Shown: positions 7,709 to 16,219, counted from the first letter of the stretch. The stretch: 64,000 nt of DNA from Lachnospiraceae bacterium KGMB03038 (GCA_007361935.1 CP041667.1:2756501-2820500); one strand, 5' to 3'. The notes: generated by a model from the sequence alone, not told the origin. A program made the numbers and translations.

Positions 7709-9464
7709 AGTTTTTCCCTCCTTTCATCTGAGATCTGACAATTTCCCGGTAAACAGGACAGGAGTCAAGCAGTGACTGGTGAGTGCCGATTCCCACGACT
7801 CTTCCGTCCTCCAACACAAGGATCTGATCTGCGTTCACGATAGTGCTGACCCGCTGGGCAACGATCAGCACCGCGGCCTCCTTTGTCTGCATCGCTAATG
7901 CCCTGCGCAGAGCCGCATCGGTCTTAAAATCCAGGGCGGAAAAGCTGTCATCAAAGATGTACAGCTCCGCATCTTTCATCAGCGCCCGGGCTATGGACAG
8001 CCTCTGTTTCTGCCCGCCGGAAAAGTTTGTCCCGCCCTGGGCTACACGAGACTTTAAGCCGCCCCGCAGTTCGCTGACAAACCCTGCCTGGGCCACATCC
8101 AGAATCTTCCACATTTTCTCCTCTGAAGCTTTCTCGTCCCCATGGCGCAGATTGTCCGCGATGGTTCCCGCAAACAGCCATGCCTTCTGAGGCACATAGG
8201 CAATCTGACTTCTTAAGTCTGCCTGACTCATATCCCGGATATCCGTTCCATTCATCAATATCTTTCCCTCTGTCACATCATGCAGTCTGAGGATCATCTT
8301 TGTCAGCACAGATTTTCCGCTTCCGGTGCTGCCTATGACCGCTGTCGTCCGTCCTCTTTGACAGGCAAAATCCAGTCCTCTTAAGGTATACTCATCCGCA
8401 TCCTTGAACCGGAAGCTGACATTTTTGAAACAAATCACCGGCGCTTCCTCATTTGAAGAAATGTCCTTCACATTTCCCCCTCCGTCTGTTTTCTTCCCGC
8501 AGGCTGTCCCGTCCTGGATCTCCGGCTCCAGCTCCAGCACTTCCTGGATTCTTTCTATACATACCAGCGCCCTTGGCAGCATTACCATGACCATCTGCGC
8601 CATGACCAGATAAAACAGAATCATGATGGCATACTCTGTGAGCGCCGTAATATCACCGATCTCCATAGCCCCGGCTCCGGTCCTGTTCCCTCCCATATAC
8701 AGGATCACTATGATGATCAGATTGATCACCAGTACGGCCGAGCTCTCCAGGCCGGCAAAGAGGCGGCACACCTGGATGGAAACATTACGGTAATCCTCAA
8801 AGACGCCGTCCATCCTGCCTTCCTCGTAAGTTTCCTTATCAAAGGCCCGGATTACCCGGACCCCTGTCACATTCTCACGGATCACCACATTCATCCGGTC
8901 AAGGAACCGCTGCATCCGTTCAAACATGGGCGCCGCTTTCTTTACTACCAGCACCGCCAGCAGCAGGATGACAATCGTAACTCCCATCAGGATTCCGCCC
9001 ATCACCACATCTATGCGGAAAGCCATTACGATCCCCAGTACACACACCACCGGCACAGGCAGGATCATCTGGGCCACCATGATCACTGACTGCTGGATCA
9101 CATTGACATCATTCAAAGTCCGCGTGATTATGGACCCGGTACCGATACTCTCCATATCGGAAGCGGAGAACTTCAGTGACTGGTCATAAACCGCGTTGCG
9201 GATATCCCGGCCGACCCGAGCTGACAAGACCGCGCACAGGTAGCTTCCTGACAGCGCTCCAAAACTGGTAATGAGCGCGATCACCAACATGAGCAGTCCC
9301 TGCCGGATGATATAAGGCAGATTGCCTCCGCCGATTCCTTTGTTGATGATATCCGCTGTAATCGTGGGAATCAGAAGTCCCCCCGCCACATCAAGGACCA
9401 TGACCAGCAGAACAAACAGCATTAATTTTCGGTATGGTTTGATAAATTTCAGCATCAGTTTCAT
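7698..9464 (-). CDS. ABC exporter, fused permease-ATPase (first half of a heterodimer)
   Basis: 588 residues with six membrane segments (about 15-300) and a C-terminal ATPase. Walker A is GSTGSGKSV, signature FSGGQKQ. Walker B reads YIFDDSFSALD, where the catalytic Glu is Asp, and the H-loop His position reads AQR. Both are hallmarks of the degenerate half of a heterodimeric exporter, which fits its partner downstream having intact residues. It is the first gene of the operon, transcribed from the MarR-controlled promoter at 9523-9551. Confidence 0.9.
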   Translation of the reverse strand: MKLMLKFIKPYRKLMLFVLLVMVLDVAGGLLIPTITADIINKGIGGGNLPYIIRQGLLMLVIALITSFGALSGSYLCAVLSARVGRDIRNAVYDQSLKFSASDMESIGTGSIITRTLNDVNVIQQSVIMVAQMILPVPVVCVLGIVMAFRIDVVMGGILMGVTIVILLLAVLVVKKAAPMFERMQRFLDRMNVVIRENVTGVRVIRAFDKETYEEGRMDGVFEDYRNVSIQVCRLFAGLESSAVLVINLIIIVILYMGGNRTGAGAMEIGDITALTEYAIMILFYLVMAQMVMVMLPRALVCIERIQEVLELEPEIQDGTACGKKTDGGGNVKDISSNEEAPVICFKNVSFRFKDADEYTLRGLDFACQRGRTTAVIGSTGSGKSVLTKMILRLHDVTEGKILMNGTDIRDMSQADLRSQIAYVPQKAWLFAGTIADNLRHGDEKASEEKMWKILDVAQAGFVSELRGGLKSRVAQGGTNFSGGQKQRLSIARALMKDAELYIFDDSFSALDFKTDAALRRALAMQTKEAAVLIVAQRVSTIVNADQILVLEDGRVVGIGTHQSLLDSCPVYREIVRSQMKGGKNYGK

Positions 9465-9492
9465 AGTATTTTCCTGCCTCTTTATAATTTAA

Positions 9493-9504
9493 TCCGATTT
9501 CGGA
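9493..9504. promoter_or_regulatory. MarR operator, distal copy
   Basis: TCCGATTTCGGA, identical to the copy at 9530-9541 and 37 bp from it (about 3.5 helical turns). It lies in the early transcribed leader of the ABC operon. Confidence 0.7.
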
Positions 9505-9522
9505 CTTTATGGGTACAGGAAG

Positions 9523-9551
9523 AATATACTCCGATTTCGGATAAAAGTCAA
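9523..9551 (-). promoter_or_regulatory. Promoter of the ABC exporter operon with embedded operator
   Basis: Minus strand TTGACT (9551-9546), 17-base spacer, TATATT (9528-9523). The 12-bp inverted repeat TCCGATTTCGGA occupies 9530-9541, exactly inside the spacer, so a bound MarR dimer would block RNA polymerase. Confidence 0.8.
9530..9541. promoter_or_regulatory. MarR operator, promoter copy
   Basis: TCCGATTTCGGA: arms TCCGA/TCGGA with a two-base centre. It sits between the -35 and -10 boxes of the ABC promoter. The regulator is inferred to be the divergent MarR gene. Confidence 0.75.
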
Positions 9552-9569
9552 TGCAATTTTATCAGGATA

Positions 9570-9599
9570 TTGACTTCTTCTTTTTGGCAAAATTATAAT
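9570..9599 (+). promoter_or_regulatory. Promoter of the marR gene
   Basis: TTGACT (9570-9575), 18-base spacer, TATAAT (9594-9599). It is divergent from the ABC promoter; the nearest operator is about 29 bp upstream of its -35 box. Confidence 0.7.
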
Positions 9600-9633
9600 A
9601 GATATCAGGAAAATAATCAGGAGGTTCATGTAT

Positions 9634-10086
9634 ATGGAAAAAAACGCTGAGAATCCGCTGGAAATCTTGAATCAATTGAACAAAGAAATGGATGAAATCT
9701 ACCACAGCTACGCAAAGGACCGGGACGTCTCAGACAGCGCTCTTTGGCTGATGTATTCCATATACGAGAGCAGCGTTCCCTGTACCCAGAAGGATCTGTG
9801 CGCGGCCTGGCATTACCCTCCCCAGACGGTGAACTCTATACTGAAAGGGCTGGAAAAGAATGGTTACGTCACCCTGGAAACCACTCCAGAAAACCACAAG
9901 AATAAACTGATCTTTCTGACGAAACAAGGGCGAAAACTTCTGAAAGAAGTTATCGCCCCTTTGATCCATGCGGAAGAACAGGCCTTTCAGTATCTGACGA
10001 AAGAAGAACAGGCTTTTCTCCTAAACCTTACCCGTAAATACATAGAATCCCTTCGGAAAGAGATCACCAGGATCTATCGGGATTAG
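9634..10086 (+). CDS. MarR family transcriptional regulator
   Basis: A 150-residue winged-helix dimer predicted to repress the divergent ABC exporter operon and perhaps itself. The central helix-turn-helix (CTQKDLCAAWHYPPQTVNS, about residues 50-68) and the wing (KNGYVTLETTPENHKNKLIFLT) are clear, with flanking dimerisation helices. Two ATGs are close together. I chose 9634 because AGGAGG (9619-9624) is 9 bases from it and only 3 from the ATG at 9628. The divergent layout and the duplicated operator make drug- or metabolite-inducible export the likely role. Confidence 0.88.
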   Translation: MEKNAENPLEILNQLNKEMDEIYHSYAKDRDVSDSALWLMYSIYESSVPCTQKDLCAAWHYPPQTVNSILKGLEKNGYVTLETTPENHKNKLIFLTKQGRKLLKEVIAPLIHAEEQAFQYLTKEEQAFLLNLTRKYIESLRKEITRIYRD

Positions 10087-10211
10087 AATGCTCCTTATTA
10101 TGCTTTCTCCACAATCTTATTGCAGGGAAAGCTCCTTATTTTCGGACTTGGGCGCCTATAGAATAATAATAAAAGCTTACTTTGAACAGACGAAGTGAAA
10201 GGAGCACAAAG

Positions 10212-11315
10212 ATGTACTATAAAAAGTTTAAGGGAAATAAGATCTCCGCTCTTGGCCTTGGCAGCCTCCGCCTTCCTGCAATTTCTGGGAATCCCAACAA
10301 AATTGACCGTCGGAAAGCCCAGCAGGTCATCGACCAGGCTTTCGCAAGCGGCATCAATTACTTTGACACCGCTTACACTTATCACGGCGGCGATTCAGAA
10401 CGTTTTCTGGGAGAAGCGCTGTCCAGATATCCAAGGGACAGCTATTATCTGGCCACGAAATTTTATGCGGCCGTCACCACAGATATCGAAAAAGTGTTTG
10501 AAGAACAATTGAAACGCTGTCAGACAGACTATTTTGACTTTTATCTGCTGCATGGAATGCAGGAACAGTACATAGAAAAATATATGGATCCCCAGAAAGA
10601 CTATATTGGTTACCTTCTCAACCAGAAAAAGGCGGGCCGAATCCGCTATCTGGGATTCTCTTCCCACGCGGCGCCGGAGGCCCTGGAGCGGTTTGTGGAC
10701 TGGTGCCCGGATTTCGACATGGCTTTGATCCAGCTCAACTATCTGGACTGGAGCCTGCTGGATGGGGAGCGTCAGTACCAGATCCTGACCGACCATGGAA
10801 TCCCTGTCTGGGTTATGGAACCGCTCAAAGGCGGACGCCTCACTCATTTGGGCGAGAAGGCGGAAGCCATCTTACGCGGCGCGGCCCCGGAGCGTTCCAT
10901 CCCTTCCTGGTCCTTCCGTTATCTCCTGGGCCTTGATAATGTGCAGTGCGTCTTGAGCGGCATGGCATCCCCAGAACAAATCCTGGAAAACGCCTCAATT
11001 TTCGAGGCCCATGATCCGCTCTCCCGTCAGGAGGAGGCCGCGCTGCGGGAAGCCGTCCAGGTATTCAAAAACGAGCTTGGCGTCCCCTGTTCTGCCTGCC
11101 GGTACTGCTGTCCTGTCTGTCCAGCCGGGCTTGATATCCCTCTGCTGATCCAAGGCTACAATGAGCTTACCATCAGCGGCGAGACCTGGAAGATCTCCAG
11201 TCTGTCACAGACCAAAGGCCCTTCCGCCTGTCTTCAGTGCGGCGCCTGCGCAAAGCGGTGTCCCCAGAAGATCGATATACCGGGAGTAATGAACGCATAC
11301 GCGGACCGGTTCTGA
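10212..11315 (+). CDS. Aldo/keto reductase with C-terminal 4Fe-4S domain
   Basis: 367 residues. The N-terminal AKR barrel shows YFDTAYTYHGGDSE (catalytic Asp and Tyr), the Lys in YYLATKF and the His in YLLHGM. After residue 290 comes a ferredoxin-like tail with CSACRYCCPVCPAG and CLQCGACAKRCPQ, two cysteine sets in the style of dicluster proteins. Such fused AKRs are common in anaerobes and are thought to exchange electrons with ferredoxin; the carbonyl substrate is unknown. A start 30 bases upstream is possible, but AAAGGAG sits 8 bases before 10212. The gene is monocistronic. Confidence 0.88.
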   Translation: MYYKKFKGNKISALGLGSLRLPAISGNPNKIDRRKAQQVIDQAFASGINYFDTAYTYHGGDSERFLGEALSRYPRDSYYLATKFYAAVTTDIEKVFEEQLKRCQTDYFDFYLLHGMQEQYIEKYMDPQKDYIGYLLNQKKAGRIRYLGFSSHAAPEALERFVDWCPDFDMALIQLNYLDWSLLDGERQYQILTDHGIPVWVMEPLKGGRLTHLGEKAEAILRGAAPERSIPSWSFRYLLGLDNVQCVLSGMASPEQILENASIFEAHDPLSRQEEAALREAVQVFKNELGVPCSACRYCCPVCPAGLDIPLLIQGYNELTISGETWKISSLSQTKGPSACLQCGACAKRCPQKIDIPGVMNAYADRF

Positions 11316-11328
11316 CTAAATCCATCAC

Positions 11329-11370
11329 AATCGGGGCCGGGGGATTTTTAAAAATCCCCCGGCCCCGATT
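11329..11370. repeat. Intergenic palindrome, family copy 2 (42 bp, left flank of the IS)
   Basis: A perfect 42-bp palindrome with outer arms AATC/GATT and the same core as copy 1. It is identical base for base to 13067-13108, on the other side of the insertion sequence, so the pair is best read as a target-site duplication. The original single copy would have sat between the convergent AKR and amidohydrolase genes. Confidence 0.92.
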
Positions 11371-11540
11371 CAGACTGTAGACAAAGTCCCCGGTTTACAC
11401 CGGAGCTTTTCTATTGTAGTTATCAACATTTCAATGATTCTTCCGGTTTTTATCAAGAAAAATCCCCTACTTATCAACTCGAAAGTTAAGCGGTGCGCTC
11501 TCTGCACATGGTATAATTATCCTATAAGGAGGGCCTGCTT

Positions 11541-13037
11541 ATGATGACAAGAGATTCCGATAAAAAAAGAGAACAAATGATGCTGTTCAGCATGGATGAC
11601 ATGGTGCCAAAGGATCACATGCTCCGAAAGATTGACCGGGCAATTGACTGGAACTTTATTTACGATCTTGTAGAAGACAAGTATTGTGCAGATAACGGAA
11701 GGCCGAGCATGGATCCGGTGATGCTGATCAAAATCCTTTTTATCCAGTATCTCTATGGGATTAAAAGTATGCGCCAGACGATCAAAGAAATCGAAGTGAA
11801 TGTAGCGTATCGTTGGTTTCTCGGTCTGGATATGCTGGATCCAGTTCCTCACTTTTCTACTTTTGGGAAAAACTATACCCGGCGTTTTAAGGATACGGAA
11901 CTGTTTGAACAGATCTTTTCCCATATCCTCGAACAATGTATGAAGTTTCATCTGGTAGATACGTCTACCGTGTTTGTGGATTCTACCCATGTAAAAGCCT
12001 GTGCGAACAGCAAAAAGAGGCGAAAGAGGATTGCATCTCAAGAAGCTCTATGGTATGAGGAGGAGTTAAAAAAAGAAATCAATGAAGACCGCAAAAATCA
12101 TGGAAAGAAACCTTTAAAAGAAAAAAAGGATGATTCAACTACACCGCCTGCAGCGGGTAGCGGCACTTCTGGTGAAAGCGGTTCTTCAGACGAGATCCCG
12201 GAAGGAGCCAAAACGCAAAAATGCAGTACTTCAGATCCGGAAAGCGGGTGGTTCCGAAAAGGCGAACATAAACATGTTTTTGCATACAGCATAGAGACTG
12301 CATGTGACAAGCACGGGTGGATCTTAGGTTATACTGTGCATCCAGGGAATGAACATGACAGCAGGACATGGAAGCCTTTGTACGACAAGTTGAAAGACCT
12401 GGATATGGAGATGATGGTATTGGATGCCGGATATAAGACTCCAGCAATCGCCCGAGAATTGTTAAAAGACGGGATACAGCCTCTGTTTCCGTATAAAAGG
12501 CCCATGACAAAAGATGGATTCTTCAAGAAATATGAGTATGTCTACGATGAGTACTATGACTGCTATATCTGTCCGGCGGATCAGATCCTTACTTATCGGA
12601 CAACGAACCGGGAAGGGTACAAAGAATACAAGAGCGATAAAAGCATCTGTAAAAACTGCCCTTACCTTTCCAACTGTACAGAAAGCAAAGAGCATGAAAA
12701 AACGATCTCCCGCCACATTTGGGAAGAGTATCTGGAAACCAGTGAGGATATCCGCTATACTCTTGGGAACAAAGAGATCTATATGTTGAGAAAAGAAACC
12801 ATTGAGAGATTGTTCGGAAGTGCAAAAGAACAGCATGGATTTCGATACACACAATATATCGGCAACGCCCGAATGAGAATGAAAGCGGGGCTGACCTTTG
12901 CGTGCATGAATCTGAAAAAGCTGGCAAAGATTCTGGATGTAAGGGAAAGGCAGGACAAAAAAACAGGATTCTTTTTTATCTTTTATAAAAAAATATGGGA
13001 GTTGGCATTTTGGCAAAAAGAGTGGTGCTGGAGCTAG
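11541..13037 (+). CDS. IS1182 family transposase
   Basis: 498 residues, full length for the family. An N-terminal DUF772-type DNA-binding region (about 20-100) precedes a DDE catalytic domain. Candidate catalytic residues are the Asp in VFVDSTHVKA, the Asp in MVLDAGYKTP and the Glu in ETIERLFGSAKEQHG. A Cys-rich insert (CPADQ, CKNCPYLSNC) lies just before the Glu region, and a low-complexity Ser/Gly linker lies near residue 200. AGGAGG precedes the ATG. The stop codon sits in the loop of a strong hairpin. Confidence 0.95.
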   Translation: MMTRDSDKKREQMMLFSMDDMVPKDHMLRKIDRAIDWNFIYDLVEDKYCADNGRPSMDPVMLIKILFIQYLYGIKSMRQTIKEIEVNVAYRWFLGLDMLDPVPHFSTFGKNYTRRFKDTELFEQIFSHILEQCMKFHLVDTSTVFVDSTHVKACANSKKRRKRIASQEALWYEEELKKEINEDRKNHGKKPLKEKKDDSTTPPAAGSGTSGESGSSDEIPEGAKTQKCSTSDPESGWFRKGEHKHVFAYSIETACDKHGWILGYTVHPGNEHDSRTWKPLYDKLKDLDMEMMVLDAGYKTPAIARELLKDGIQPLFPYKRPMTKDGFFKKYEYVYDEYYDCYICPADQILTYRTTNREGYKEYKSDKSICKNCPYLSNCTESKEHEKTISRHIWEEYLETSEDIRYTLGNKEIYMLRKETIERLFGSAKEQHGFRYTQYIGNARMRMKAGLTFACMNLKKLAKILDVRERQDKKTGFFFIFYKKIWELAFWQKEWCWS

Positions 13038-13048
13038 GCTCCAGCACC
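13024..13048 (+). terminator. Hairpin holding the transposase stop codon
   Basis: GGTGCTGGAGC pairs perfectly with GCTCCAGCACC; the three-base loop is the TAG stop itself. There is no T-run. It may limit read-through or block impinging transcription into the IS. Confidence 0.7.
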
Positions 13049-13066
13049 AACTTTGTCTACAGTCTG

Positions 13067-13108
13067 AATCGGGGCCGGGGGATTTTTAAAAATCCCCCGG
13101 CCCCGATT
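13067..13108. repeat. Intergenic palindrome, family copy 3 (42 bp, right flank of the IS)
   Basis: Identical to 11329-11370. Its right flank (GAAAAAGCCCTGTCCC) resembles the right flank of copy 1 (GAAAATGCCCTGTCCC), showing that this side is the original chromosomal context. Confidence 0.92.
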
Positions 13109-13132
13109 GAAAAAGCCCTGTCCCTTTTTGAA

Positions 13133-14326
13133 TTATTTTCCTTTTACGATCTCTCCGCCTTTGACAACAACGTCAACATTATTGCGCAGTCTGGAGATAT
13201 CCTCCAGCGGATCTCCGCTGATTCCTACCATATCCGCCACTTTTCCTTCCTTGATCGTTCCATAGTCTTTGTCTCTTCCAAGGATGATAGCGCTGTTGAT
13301 CGTAGCCTGTTTAATAATATCGATTTCTTTCATGCCCCAGAACTCTTTCCGCAGAGCGAATTCATCGCCATTCTCTCCATGAATCAGCGGTGTCGCACCC
13401 TGGTCTGTTCCAAAGCCTAACAGAAGTCCGGCATCATAGGCCTTTCTCATGCCAACTTTGACATTATCCAGTATCATCTGTGCCTTTGCTTTCATAAATG
13501 TGGAAGACTCTGGAACACTGTCCGCCAGACCGATGATAACGGAAAGGGTAGGCACGATAAAGCTTTCTCCGCTTTCTTTATACATCTCAATGGCCTCATC
13601 GTCCATAATTGATGAGTGTTCGATCGTACGTACTCCCGCCCGGATGGAATCCTTGATCGCCTGGGTCCCATGACAGTGGGTAGCAACATATGTATCTTTG
13701 AATTTAGCCGCATCAACGACCGCTTTCAGTTCTTCGAAAGTATAGATCGGCTGCCCTGGCGTTCCGCCCGGATTCATGACTGCTCCAGTTCCCATGATCT
13801 TAATAAAATCAGCGCCTTTTTTCATCTCCTCCCGAACTGCCTTGCGGATTTCCTGTTCCCCGTCCGCCTCTGTATAAAGACCGGCGAAAAAGTCGTTTCC
13901 GTTTTCTGTTGGTGTGATGATCTTACCGGACGCGATAATATTAGGTCCGACAATCTTACCCGCGTCTATGGCATTCCGAAGATCGATGGCTACGTTATCA
14001 CAGCTTCCTACGTCACGAATTGTAGTAAATCCAGCCATCAGGCTGTCCTGAGCGAATTTCACCGCGTCATAGGCCTGCTGCACCGCAGATTTAGCGTTGT
14101 CGATCAGCGTATCCCCGCCAGACAGTGACAGATGGATATGCATATCCGTAAACCCGGGCAGCACATATTTTCCTTCCATATCATAGGTACAGACACCTTC
14201 CGGGGCTTCCGTTCCGCAGGCAGAGATCTTCTGAATCCTTCCATCCTCAATCTGAATGTCTGCTGTGTCCCCCTCGTATCCTTCTACTAACTCTGGGAGC
14301 AGCTTACAATTTTTTAAGATAATCAT
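13133..14326 (-). CDS. Metal-dependent amidohydrolase, imidazolonepropionase/prolidase-like
   Basis: 397 residues. A typical amidohydrolase barrel: HIH in FTDMHIHLSL, a Lys in DFIKIMGTGA that could be the carbamylated metal bridge, His in ATHCHG and EHSS, and the final Asp in GTDQGA. N- and C-terminal beta-strands form the composite sandwich domain. Members hydrolyse cyclic amides or Xaa-Pro/aryl dipeptides, and the substrate cannot be fixed here. I chose 14326 because AAGGAGG lies 7 bases upstream; the open frame continues to 14401 without a ribosome site. Confidence 0.85.
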   Translation of the reverse strand: MIILKNCKLLPELVEGYEGDTADIQIEDGRIQKISACGTEAPEGVCTYDMEGKYVLPGFTDMHIHLSLSGGDTLIDNAKSAVQQAYDAVKFAQDSLMAGFTTIRDVGSCDNVAIDLRNAIDAGKIVGPNIIASGKIITPTENGNDFFAGLYTEADGEQEIRKAVREEMKKGADFIKIMGTGAVMNPGGTPGQPIYTFEELKAVVDAAKFKDTYVATHCHGTQAIKDSIRAGVRTIEHSSIMDDEAIEMYKESGESFIVPTLSVIIGLADSVPESSTFMKAKAQMILDNVKVGMRKAYDAGLLLGFGTDQGATPLIHGENGDEFALRKEFWGMKEIDIIKQATINSAIILGRDKDYGTIKEGKVADMVGISGDPLEDISRLRNNVDVVVKGGEIVKGK

Positions 14327-14582
14327 TGGTTTTCCTCCTTCCTTGCTCACCAAATAATTCGTTTTTTTCATCATATCACAGACTTTTCTTTGAGTAAACA
14401 AATTTGTCTGTCAATTCAAATTATTATCTTTATATTCAAGTTTTTCAAAATATTTTGATTCTAAAGAAAAAACCAGAAAGCCTCAGCCTTATTTCCCCGG
14501 CCTCTGCATTCCCGCAAAATTTCAACGCAATAAGTCTTTTCGTCCTTACCATTGTTTCACTCTTGTACGTGTTGGAAGTTAT

Positions 14583-14741
14583 ATGTATAATAAAGGCAAA
14601 AACAAATTGAGATTAAACGGAAAAGTTAAACATAACGGAAATTGTACTCTGTGTTATCGGTGCGTAAATATATGTCCAAAACAAAGCTGTACCGCTTATT
14701 TTACAAAGAAACCAAAGAAACAATATAAAGGAATTTCGTAG
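14583..14741 (+). pseudogene. C-terminal remnant of a ferredoxin-domain (EFR1-like) protein
   Basis: 52 codons ending in a stop. They encode CTLCYRCVNICPKQSC followed by basic residues and QYKGI, the second 4Fe-4S motif and tail typical of EFR1-family flavodoxin/ferredoxin fusions. The upstream frame stays open but reads as low-complexity non-protein sequence, with no flavodoxin domain and no first cluster. No ribosome site precedes the ATG. A decayed gene fragment is more likely than a real miniprotein. The region 14327-14582 shows nothing else I can support. Confidence 0.55.
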
Positions 14742-14776
14742 TCTTCATTTTCAGGACCGCGAAAATTTCAATCTAC

Positions 14777-14812
14777 AGCGGACTGCGTTTGTCCGCTATT
14801 TCTATTTTATTG
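14777..14812 (+). terminator. Terminator after the ferredoxin remnant
   Basis: AGCGGAC pairs with GTCCGCT, followed by a T-rich tract. It is consistent with the former 3' end of the decayed gene. Confidence 0.7.
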
Positions 14813-14815
14813 TAC

Positions 14816-14855
14816 AAAAAAATACTTCAAACCCTCTGTTTACAAAGGTTTGAAG
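14816..14855 (-). terminator. Terminator of the six-tRNA operon
   Basis: Minus strand CTTCAAACC/GGTTTGAAG stem followed by seven Ts (A-run 14816-14822), 14 bases beyond tRNA-Leu. Confidence 0.85.
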
Positions 14856-14868
14856 CATTTTCAAAACC

Positions 14869-14954
14869 TGCCGCAGACCGGAATCGAACCGGTACGAGAG
14901 GTTAGTCTCGCAGGATTTTAAGTCCTGTGCGTCTGCCAGTTCCGCCACTGCGGC
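14869..14954 (-). tRNA. tRNA-Leu (TAA)
   Basis: 86-base class II tRNA: acceptor GCCGCAG/CTGCGGC, anticodon stem CAGGA/TCCTG with loop CTTAAAA, and a long variable arm. Last gene of the tRNA operon. Confidence 0.94.
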
Positions 14955-15005
14955 ATAACAATGTATTTATCAAACCGATGAGATTTGATAAAGCAAAATT
15001 GTTAA

Positions 15006-15078
15006 TGGGGCCTATAGGGCTCGAACCTATGACCCTCTGCTTGTAAGGCAGATGCTCTCCCAGCTGAGCTAAGACCCC
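15006..15078 (-). tRNA. tRNA-Val (TAC)
   Basis: Acceptor GGGGTCT/AGGCCCC (with G-T pairs), anticodon stem TCTGC/GCAGA with loop CTTACAA, T-loop TTCGAGC. Confidence 0.94.
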
Positions 15079-15084
15079 ATATGA

Positions 15085-15158
15085 CGACCCAGAAGAGACT
15101 CGAACTCTCGACCTCCGCCGTGACAGGGCGGCGCTCTAACCAACTGAGCCACTGGGCC
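15085..15158 (-). tRNA. tRNA-Asp (GTC)
   Basis: Acceptor GGCCCAG/CTGGGTC, anticodon stem CCGCC/GGCGG with loop CTGTCAC, discriminator G as expected for Asp. Confidence 0.94.
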
Positions 15159-15171
15159 AAATAATATGAAA

Positions 15172-15245
15172 TGGACCTTCGGGGACTCGAACCCAGGACC
15201 GACCGGTTATGAGCCGGTTGCTCTAACCAACTGAGCTAAAGGTCC
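15172..15245 (-). tRNA. tRNA with CAT anticodon (Met, or Ile2 if lysidine-modified)
   Basis: Acceptor GGACCTT/AAGGTCC, anticodon stem ACCGG/CCGGT with loop CTCATAA. The first acceptor pair is G-C, so it is not the initiator. A CAT anticodon is shared by elongator Met and the lysidine-modified Ile2 tRNA, and sequence reading alone does not settle which. Confidence 0.9.
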
Positions 15246-15271
15246 AAATTATCAGTCCCTGATAGGACTAA

Positions 15272-15344
15272 AGCCGATGATCGGACTCGAACCGATAACC
15301 TGCTGATTACAAATCAGCTGCTCTGCCAATTGAGCCACATCGGC
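15272..15344 (-). tRNA. tRNA-Thr (TGT)
   Basis: Acceptor GCCGATG/CATCGGC, anticodon stem GCTGA/TCAGC with loop TTTGTAA. Confidence 0.94.
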
Positions 15345-15357
15345 CTATCTTTCAAAA

Positions 15358-15429
15358 TGACTCCGACGGGAATCGAACCCGTGTTACCGCCGTGAAAGGG
15401 CGATGTCTTAACCTCTTGACCACGGAGCC
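15358..15429 (-). tRNA. tRNA-Glu (TTC)
   Basis: Acceptor GGCTCCG/CGGAGTC, anticodon stem CGCC/GGCG with loop CTTTCAC. First gene of the six-tRNA minus-strand cluster, which spans about 560 bases with short spacers. Confidence 0.94.
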
Positions 15430-15567
15430 GGAATAAGGCGCTTAAACGGACAACCATTAAGCGACCGACTACTATCATATCATATGCTTTTTGTTTTTAC
15501 AAGACTTTTTAGAAAAAAATTTGAACGCTTTATCAGAGTTATTTCATGTTTCAAGACAAACAATATC

Positions 15568-16104
15568 TTAATTTTTCCCTAATCGCTGTTTCAAATACAG
15601 AATGAAATCATCCCATTTCCCCTGCTTAAATCCCGCCTTCCAAATTGGCAGTTCCACACCATTTTTTAACTGAAGGATCAGATACATTTCTATCTCGATC
15701 ACCGCTTCTATCTCACTATAGGCCACAGTCTTCTCCATATGATCGAAACAATAATGGATCTCATCACCGATCCATATGGTGAGCATTGCCTCATTCCCGT
15801 ATTTTTCCATGATCTGGCGAATCAATGCTTCCCGCTTTTTGGTCGCGCTGACAGCAAAAACCCCGGCATATATCAGCAGAAGAAGCAGGCCCGCTAATCC
15901 GATCACGCCCGCCAGCAGCATAAACTCATTTTTACCGGTCACAAACGCGTAAACCATAGGAACGACCGTCACGATCAAATAGATCACTATTGGAAATCTA
16001 CGTCGAGCCGCTTTGCGCCTCCACATAGCCAGCAGAATCTCTCGGAGCGTATACTCGTTCATTACAATTTCATTTACAAAACAGTTCTCTTGTTCCTTGC
16101 TCAT
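15568..16104 (-). CDS. YcxB-like membrane protein
   Basis: 178 residues. Two adjacent membrane segments (about residues 37-57 and 62-85) follow a short N-terminal strand region, and a C-terminal cytoplasmic domain ends in LPIWKAGFKQGKWDDFILYL. This resembles the YcxB-like domain, whose function is unknown. It stands alone upstream of the tRNA operon, with a modest GAGG ribosome site. Confidence 0.65.
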   Translation of the reverse strand: MSKEQENCFVNEIVMNEYTLREILLAMWRRKAARRRFPIVIYLIVTVVPMVYAFVTGKNEFMLLAGVIGLAGLLLLLIYAGVFAVSATKKREALIRQIMEKYGNEAMLTIWIGDEIHYCFDHMEKTVAYSEIEAVIEIEMYLILQLKNGVELPIWKAGFKQGKWDDFILYLKQRLGKN

Positions 16105-16219
16105 CCTCTTAATTCCTCGCTCATTTCAGATTCCTTTATAAATTCAGGCTGTACTTGCATTATATCACTCAAATACAATTCCGTCATCTAAATATAGAAC
16201 ATCTGCCAAACACAGACTC

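Larger units (their letters stand above)
11371..13066 (+). mobile_element. IS1182-family insertion sequence, complete
   Basis: 1696 bp with perfect 17-bp terminal inverted repeats (left end CAGACTGTAGACAAAGT; right end is its exact reverse complement). It carries one transposase gene. Both ends abut identical 42-bp palindromes. The ends and the transposase look intact, so the element may be active. Confidence 0.93.

Noticed and set aside
14404..14610. A 68-codon plus-strand frame before the ferredoxin remnant
   Set aside because: No ribosome site, AT-rich spacer sequence, no recognisable protein.
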